Origin: Distichodus sexfasciatus
Lineage: Eukaryota > Chordata > Actinopteri > Characiformes > Distichodontidae
Reading direction: 5' to 3'
NCBI GenBank assembly: GCA_032718565.1
Contig: JAVGVS010000791.1
Coordinates: 36,577 to 100,576, forward strand
Length of the DNA stretch: 64,000 nt
In this document: in pieces, positions 57,101 to 64,000 of the stretch
Numbering within the stretch: the stretch's first letter is position 1
Layout of the letters: each line of letters starts with the position of its first letter
Made by a program: the position numbers and the translations under genes
Notes under the pieces: model-generated
The model's database searches: none
What the model was told of the DNA's origin: nothing
What the model saw: the letters and a program-made list of their open reading frames with translations, nothing else

Positions 57101-60100
57101 GGGTTGTAGAATGCATTTGAGGTGCAATGATTTAACTCTTTGCTACACTCAACACACAATTTTGTAATTCGGTTGAAGCACAGAGTGCTGACTAGTTTTG
57201 ATTCTTACTTGAAAGCTTTCCCACTTTTCCTTTTATTTTATTCACTTGCTAGTATCAAAAGAACAGGAAAAAGGAGGAAGAGTGTTTTTGTTCAGGAAGG
57301 ATGTGAAGCAGCAGGAGTTTAGGAGAAACCATGAGAGAGAGAGAGAGAGAGAGGTCAATGCCAAGCGAACAAGAACAAAGGAAGCAACCTCCCACATCAG
57401 AACAGAAAAGAGAGGAAGGGTGGGTAGAAATGTGGCTGCTAGTGGTCTGATAACACAACCCGAAATTTGTGTTGAGATTAAGCCATACTGCTTTTGGCTG
57501 GACGATTTTTCAGGCATGATATTTATCTCAATATTTTAAAACTGACACCTGTGCCATGATTCAATCCCTGCAACTTAACTCTGCAGTAAATGACAAATTA
57601 GTCTTCTTTCATCTTCTAAACTTTACAGTTTAACACTTTTGTGACTCTTTCCCACCAGAAATGAAAAACACAAAAACACATCAAGTTCACACAGTAAGGT
57701 CTAACTCCAGCACTAGCTGACATGAAGCTGAAAGCAAATTAATTTAAAGGCTCCTTTTTATAGATGTTTTGGGTGCAATGGAAAGCAAAAGTAACATTAA
57801 CAGACAAGGCTGCTCCTCTTTATGTCTCTCTCTTCCTGCCATTTCCTCTCTCTCTCTCTCTTTTGCTCCCAGTTATGTAAGACTGTCTGAAGCGTTCCAG
57901 TCGAAGAGCTTTGGGCATTCTGTTACTAAACAGCTGCAGACTGAAATCGACATGACACCATGTTTGTTCTCTCTCTCTCTGTCTACACATAGACACACAC
58001 ACTTTGCCCTTGCACAAGCCTTTGAATCGTGCCTAGACTCTAGAACGGACTCCAACGAAGGTTGTGTGTAACACAGTGCTAAACTTAACACACTGTAATT
58101 AAGGTCTTGAAGGTCTAATGGATGCTGGGAGATATTAAGGCTCATTTTTTTGCATGGAGGAGACAGGGTGATGTGGTAATGGAAAAAACAATGAGCACAT
58201 AACTAATTAATTACTAACTATTTTCTAGAAAAGCAGTTTTGCCCTGTTTCCAAAAATCACGCAAAATACTTTATTGGGGAAAATTTGTGTTGTTACAAAG
58301 ACTTAAAGATGTTTCTTTATACTGTAGATATTACATGGTATAATTTATATCAGCAACTAACTATACTGACCAATAATATTGACATAATATCAATATGAGA
58401 CAATATCATATGCTGATTTACCTCTTCATTTTTATAGCTACTATTCCTGGTAAATCACAAAAAGCAACTCTCATTTGACATTTTCATTCCTGAGCTCAAC
58501 TAAACGTCTCTTGTAATGAAAACAGACCTCCTGTTCAATGTAAGGTGATGTTACAAAAGGGCGGATGTCTGATCAATGTTTTCATTTTGGATCAATGCTA
58601 TGGGCTCGTTGATCCCTGAATTGGATACAGACTAATGTATCATTACACTGTACTAACACTCGACAGTCTCTGTTAACTATACTAATAGCAATGTTAGTGC
58701 ACTTATGGAGCAAAAAATTCAGAATTGGTGTGCCAGTTTAATTTACATTTAATTTAAACTGTTTCTGCCTGTAATTTTGGTACTGTACAAGAAATAGCAT
58801 TTGGCAATGAATGAAACTGAAATCTCTAACAAACTTAATTGTACTCAACATCAATAGCAAAACACAATTCTAATGCTGGTACCTTAAATAACTGTAATTT
58901 ATGTATTGTCATTTTATTGAATTCCAAACAGAACAAGCTTTGATATGTTAAAAATATTATAGATATCGCCATGTCTTACTACTGCAGTAACAGTGTCTGA
59001 AACAAGCTGCAATAAATTTCAAATCAATTTGTGATGAAGTTAATTATACATATTTTTTAAACCACTGCAAAATATTTGAGTACATTTTTAAGCCTGTCTT
59101 CCAACAGATTTTCCCAAAACTGAAAGACACAAGTTTAACGTATTTTCAAACTTTCAAATGTTCAAAATTGCAAAAATGTCCTACTGGTCCAACTCTAAAT
59201 GGTTTTAACACCATAGGTTCATGACAGGCATTTTATTTTAGTACACTGTTGACAAAAAACAAATGTCAATTCTACAGAAATTGCTAAAGTACTGTTGATG
59301 GATTGCACAAATTGCACTAAGGTTCCTCAAAAGCCAAGCACGAATAAATCATCTTAAAACTGGGTTACTATGTCAAACAATGGCCAATTAAATGTCTATA
59401 AAAAGAATGTGGCTTCCCTGGCATTAGAGCTTGAGAGATAATCAGGGATGGTCATCTCTGTCTGCTTTGTGTGGACTTTAAACAGGCCAGCTCTGTTTGG
59501 GAGGATGTTTTATACACACATGGTCACATAGTTTGCATTCCTGTTGCGTAATGGGCTGACCCCAACTTTATACACACACACACTACATTCTCATCAACAC
59601 ACAAAAACATGGAGTGTGATCCTAGCAGAAAAGCATTCTGATTAGCAAACTAATCGTTTGCTGCTGATACTAATTATGCAAAGCACAAAGGAGAAACACA
59701 TACACACATCATCCATAGCACTACATTCCTGCATTAAAATGTCAAATTAAACATAAGGCTTTGAACTGCATCATGTCATCTGATCACTTTCAAAACTCTA
59801 AGATTATGCTTCATCACTTGAAATGCGTTTAAACTACAGAACGAATACAAATGCAGACATAAACAAATAATAATGCATTGCACTGTTTTGTGACAAAACT
59901 ACTATTTGTTCATTTTAAACGATGCAAATTATTTAAACATACAATCAACACATGGTTTGGAAGTTTTCAGTTCCATATAGCCAAATATTTTCAAGACTAA
60001 CCACAATATAAATCATCCTGTTTCATCCTAAAGAGATACATATTTATTCACATTTTCACTTACTTTCAGATTTTCCAACATTCCACAAACAAGGTGGAAT

Positions 60101-61630
60101 TATGCTGTCCAGTCAGTAACAAAGTTCTTGTTTTATAAGTGCTTATATAAATTCCTAATTTAATTCTTTTTGGAGTTATGGCATACAATACATGCTTTGC
60201 ACAAAAATAAATAAAATTTGTGATGTTCTTTCTAGTAGTAGAACTGCCCATTTAGGGCATAATTACGATGACTCTACTAGCATTATTATACGAAACAACT
60301 GACTGTTAGCACTGTTAGCATTTACCCACGTTTTCGAACACCGAATAATGGTTAATTTGATCAATACTGGTCACCCAAGACGTTGGGGCAATGATCGGGT
60401 ATTGGGTAAAAATCGATTGTATGTCGCATTATCTCTTTAATGTGTTTTTACATGCGAATCTTGTTCTAGATTGTTGCTGGCTAGAAAGTTCTGCACTGGC
60501 CGGGGAGACAAAATGGAAAATATGGCGGTTACATAACCAGAGAGTAACGAGTGTGTACTGAGAGGGAGAGATGCTCATGTTTGGCTTTACAAACTGCGAT
60601 TTTTACAGATTTTTGAGCATCATATTTTCTGGAAAGCACGCACCTTTAACCGCCCCTACCCCGTAAAAAAGAGGAGTCATCCTTAAGGACACAGGCGCGA
60701 GTGTTAAATTAGTCATGAAGCCAGATTACTGGATTATATTTATAGGATAAATCTATTCCCGGGGAGCTCGGCTTCCTCTCTTAAAGCTATAATGCGTTTA
60801 AGGACTTGCCACCTCTAATGTTATGTCCATTTCATCCTTTGCGTTAAATGCAGATGGCGAATTTGAGGCAAACGTCGCCGAAAAACCGGGATTCTTATTC
60901 GCAAAACAGTTACTCCCGACTCGGTGCGCAAACACAAGGCCCGGCCTTCTTCATAACGCAAAATACGCACATCGGACCGCAATGTGTGTGTGTATGTGCG
61001 AGTGTGACATTTCAGCAACCCGCCCTGCGCATCCATACGTATACACACACACACACACACACACATATGCGCATTTCCATCCACATTATGGGAATAAAAA
61101 CGCGAAGTCAAACAAATCCTGCCCTTAGTAGAATACTACGCAAATAAGGTATTTATTCGTTGTCTCCCCGCCAGCTGTTTACAGCAAACAAAAATCACTG
61201 CTGGTACCGTTACTTCGAAACCAAAACCCGTTTTCTTTCCATTTGTGTCTTGCAATAATAATACATGTTAGGGTACTATATAAACAATCAAGAAACGGAT
61301 CTATATGTAAAAAAAAAAATAGAATAAAATAAAATAAATAACAACACGTTCTCAGAAAACATGCGCCAAGCAATAACAGGCAAAGGACCGTTTCGCTTCA
61401 TCATCAAACCGGCTGCGACATAACAAGCAAAAAATCATCTTCACGTCTCCAACCTTCATACTCACCTTAAATCGCTTTTGATCGTTAAAATTACAATATA
61501 TTTGCGTCTGCGTCTCTGTCATGTACAACAACGACGCGAGGTTTTGTCCTCGCCCCCTGTCGTTACGCCCAGTGACTTTCCATCAAAACGACGCCCTTTT
61601 GTTCGTCTTCAAATGCCGATTTCTACTTAC
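54138..61630 (-). other. rusc2: rusc2 intron 1
   Basis: About 7.5 kb. Apart from the RTE fragment and small GA/CT repeats (57336-57352, 57846-57862, 57969-57981) I see no gene. 60.8-61.1 kb is somewhat CpG-rich with an AC microsatellite (61041-61065). Confidence 0.55.
54541..54920 (-). mobile_element. RTE-like LINE fragment, C-terminal end
   Basis: Minus-strand frame 54898-54578 gives FSLGVTRIYRIRNEFIRGTA, then ARLSWFGHVQRRDSEYIGRR and RLRGRPKRRFMDVV, the conserved end of a fish RTE-type reverse transcriptase. It is followed by the usual tail GGCGACCCCTGAAGGGAGAA. 5' truncated. Confidence 0.8.
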
Positions 61631-61770
61631 GGTGACGGTTCGTGTTCGTCTCCGGTTGCGATCCACGTTATGGAACGGGATGGTGAAGGATAACGGCGGT
61701 GTTTCGCTCGGGTATTTAGGTTTTTCTGTCAGCGGTTTGATGGAGGAGGGAGCACCGGCACAACAGCGTC
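61631..61770 (-). promoter_or_regulatory. rusc2: probable rusc2 first exon and CpG promoter
   Basis: Minus-strand sequence is CpG-rich and ends in CACC|GTAAGT at 61630, a strong donor, with no ATG-initiated long frame before it. This fits a non-coding first exon joined to 54137. The transcription start is not defined; no TATA box seen. Confidence 0.5.
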
Positions 61771-62460
61771 ACCTATGACGAGGGGCGAGAAAACATGTCC
61801 ACCTCTCAACGCAAGTCTGGAGATTTGGGGCCTTAGACTAAAGCTCCTCAAGCGTGTGACAGTCAGGCCAAGGCTGGTGGAATGTGTGTGTGAGCAGAAA
61901 GACTCATTTAACAGACCGTCTTATTCAGATACACTTTCAGCAAAAATATATAAAGACAAATATCAAGTAACCATTGAGATTATTACCTATCTCGCAATAT
62001 CAGGCCTGAACTTTATTAAAATCTATAGGGAAAAAAGATAAAAGATAAAATGCACATATATATGTGGAGATAGAGAGAGATACTTCAGCATTTTTTGCTT
62101 TTACTTTTAACTGAGCTTTGATTTATTGTGCATTTAGTTTTATATTTTGTTAAATCGGTGTGTATTATGCTTATTAGGCTGCATCAACTAATCATCCCAC
62201 TGCAGTTAAAATGATCAGATACTGGATAATATAAGAGTTAAGCTCAATGTAAAATTAAATAGGCAGTACCATAATACAACTGAACAGAATCTTTTTCCTC
62301 AAAACTATTAACTGGGACATGAATTATGAAACTTGACCAGTTTAATAAAATAAAAGCTGGTCTGATTTATAAATACACAAAACATTAATAAAGTTTTTCC
62401 TAAATGATCCTTTATTTTTCAGTTCACATTAATGAGATAATTAATAGCTTAACTGCTAAA

Positions 62461-63135
62461 GCTTGACTGTCAAAGCAGTAGGCAACATCAACGGAGCATC
62501 TCTCCCCTTGCTGCAGGAGATCTTTCACAAGCGCTGCATCATCCACAAGGCCTCCTTCATTGTGCTTGACTCCTCACACCTGGACTGTGAACTGACTCTT
62601 TTGCACCTCTGCATTTTACTCGTTACTGTTTTTGTGATACACACACTGCTACATGGACAATCTCATCCATGCTACATTGAAACTCATTGTTTTTGTATAT
62701 TGACTGTACAGTATACTTATGTTAAACTAGGTCTACTGCTGATCTTGCATTCAGTGCATAAAATGTATTCTATTATTCTAACTGACTACTGTTACAATAT
62801 TTGCATATTACTGAACATTATTTACACATATGACTGATTGTAGTTTTCCTCCACTTGACTGCTGTTATGACAATTTGCACATACTATTGAATCCCTCACA
62901 TAGTTATCTCGGACTTTATAAAGATACTGTTTAAAGTATTTATTTTGAATACCACATGTATATGTAATGTGTTCCACAGGCTCTTTTTCTACCTCTAGTT
63001 TAAAGTTTATATTTTATAGTCTATTTATTATTCTTATAGCTAATTCTATGTGCCTTATTTGTCTTTTTTGAACTTTGTCAGAACTGGAACCACATTGTCT
63101 TGTCTCTCTGTATATACTGTATATGACTTTGAAAA
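62461..63135 (+). mobile_element. LINE 3' region (Rex1/L2-like)
   Basis: GGAGCATCTCTCCCCTTGCT, then CAAGCGCTGCATCATCCACA, then TGTGATACACACACTGCTAC form a well-known fish LINE 3' end, finishing with CTCTGTATATACTGTATATG. 5' truncated, stops throughout. Confidence 0.7.
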
Positions 63136-63264
63136 AAGTGTTATGTTCATTTTAACCAAAACACAGTCACATCAGCAGAATTTTGCTACATATACTCCAT
63201 ATGGACTTACAGTCGATGTTAGACAAATAATATCATAATGTCTGCAATTGAAAAGATTTCAGCT

Positions 63265-63290
63265 GCAAAAAGAGAGAGAGAGAGAGAGAA
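63265..63290. repeat. AG microsatellite
   Basis: Short run of AG after AAAAAG. Confidence 0.9.
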
Positions 63291-63652
63291 ACAATGCGAT
63301 TTTTAAAAAATATTGTACATAGTTTACTGCGCTGCAGCGGTTCCGGTTGGTTTGTTTGGAGCCTGTATCTGGTGCCGCCACCGCGCGGTCACAACCAGAA
63401 TTACAGCTGCCAAAAAAGCAGCTAATTGCATCCTGCTCCTCCACGGACGGACGGCTTTAAAAATAAGTATCTATATGCAGTTGAGTATCTATAATCCAGT
63501 ATTAATTGACTCCCAAATTAATCTTTGTTCGAATCACTCTGGCGAAAAAAACCACTGCTTCACGAGGGCTAACGTTACTACAAACCTTCGGTAACGTTTG
63601 GACGATTTGGAATGTAGCAGCCTTGACTAATTAGAGGCGGAGCTTCCAGCAG

Positions 63653-63674
63653 TGACGTCACGTCCTCTATAAAA
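63653..63674 (+). promoter_or_regulatory. CRE and TATA promoter of the right-edge gene
   Basis: Perfect palindromic cAMP response element TGACGTCA at 63653-63660, then TATAAAA at 63668-63674, only 7 bp apart, with a GGCGG box just before. Start of transcription is expected near 63700. Confidence 0.65.
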
Positions 63675-63699
63675 TCTCTCACACCTGCGTTGGCTGCCT

Positions 63700-63923
63700 T
63701 TGGTTCGAATGCAGGTGTGATGCGGTTGAGGGTAAGAGCTTTGCGCTCGTAGTATGAAATACTACGGTTTGTATGAAAAATATTAACAGTTTTCTGCTTG
63801 TCCCGACAGCCGAGCCTCGCAGGAGTGAAGGAAATGGGGGAGCGGTGACGATTAAAAGGATTCCGGAGGTTTTATCAGGTTCTGCGTACCGGAGGGAAAT
63901 TTTGCGTCGCCTCCTTGTTCTCG
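63700..63923 (+). other. first two exons of an unrecognised plus-strand gene
   Basis: Exon 1 about 63700-63731 (donor AGG|GTAAGA), exon 2 63810-63923 (acceptor CCCGACAG, donor TCG|GTAATG). The ATG at 63720 would read MRLRPSLAGVKEMGER and stop, so it is either an upstream ORF or not used. The other open frame of exon 2 (RRSEGNGGAVTIKRIPEVL) lacks an ATG. I cannot name the gene, which runs past the window edge. Confidence 0.4.
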
Positions 63924-64000
63924 GTAATGCGCTTACTGCTTTAATTATCAGCGGGCAAAAGAGTGTTAAATATTTGGGCTTAATTACAAGTACAGTTACA

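Noticed and set aside
60823..61147. ORFs on both strands at 60.8-61.1 kb
   Set aside because: They run through an AC microsatellite and a CpG-rich stretch; no domain or splice support.
63700..63722. tRNA-like B-box (GGTTCGAAT)
   Set aside because: No A-box or cloverleaf partner; it lies in a TATA-driven first exon.
1..64000. CRISPR arrays, rRNA or tRNA genes
   Set aside because: No regularly spaced direct repeats and no rRNA or full tRNA signature seen; the sequence is eukaryotic.

Overview
This window is nuclear DNA from a ray-finned (teleost) fish. The evidence is the gene content (acacb, rusc2, U-type MHC class I), compact GT-AG genes, and several Tc1-type transposons, hAT-like miniatures, and Rex/L2- and RTE-like LINE pieces typical of teleosts. 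An ostariophysan (catfish, characin or relative) would fit the Tc1 load, but that is a guess.

Left part (1-17.3 kb), all minus strand. The 5' half of acacb (acetyl-CoA carboxylase 2) is present in 27 phase-compatible coding exons between 16452 and 2149. They encode the N-terminal regulatory segment, the AMPK-site exon, the whole biotin carboxylase domain, the biotin carrier domain and the start of the central domain. The carboxyltransferase half lies beyond the left edge. A second first exon at 14311-14360 splices in phase onto the AMPK-site exon and predicts a short N-terminus. Just upstream of the long acacb first exon lie the last three exons of an unrecognised gene on the same strand (17255-16580).

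Middle part (19.2-42 kb), plus strand. This is an accessory block between two housekeeping genes. It holds a duplicated two-gene unit: a very glycine-rich, multi-membrane-segment protein whose coding sequence has no intron (GZ1 at 19886-21004, GZ2 at 35442-36290), each followed by a MHC class I gene (A at 26345-31352, B at 38099-40681). MHC A keeps all the classical peptide-end anchor residues but its transmembrane exon is broken. MHC B has an intact membrane anchor but has lost most anchor residues. A decayed copy of a MHC 3' end follows at about 41.74-41.94 kb. Four Tc1-like elements, two hAT-like miniatures with 8-bp target duplications and several LINE tails sit between and inside these genes, one set nested three deep. 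The glycine-rich pair is the best candidate for an undescribed component: I cannot assign it to a named family, both copies are open, and both are MHC-linked.

Right part (43.9-61.8 kb), minus strand. rusc2 (RUN and SH3 domain protein, vesicle trafficking) is complete, with 11 coding exons giving a predicted 1630 residues. A 5' UTR exon lies at 54137, and a probable first exon lies in CpG-rich DNA at 61.6-61.8 kb across a 7.5-kb intron. At the right edge (63.65 kb onward) a CRE plus TATA promoter and two short exons begin an unrecognised plus-strand gene.

Working together: acacb (malonyl-CoA synthesis) and rusc2 (trafficking adaptor) have no evident functional link. The accessory block looks like a small MHC class I satellite locus evolving by duplication and decay, with the glycine-rich gene carried as a partner of each class I gene.
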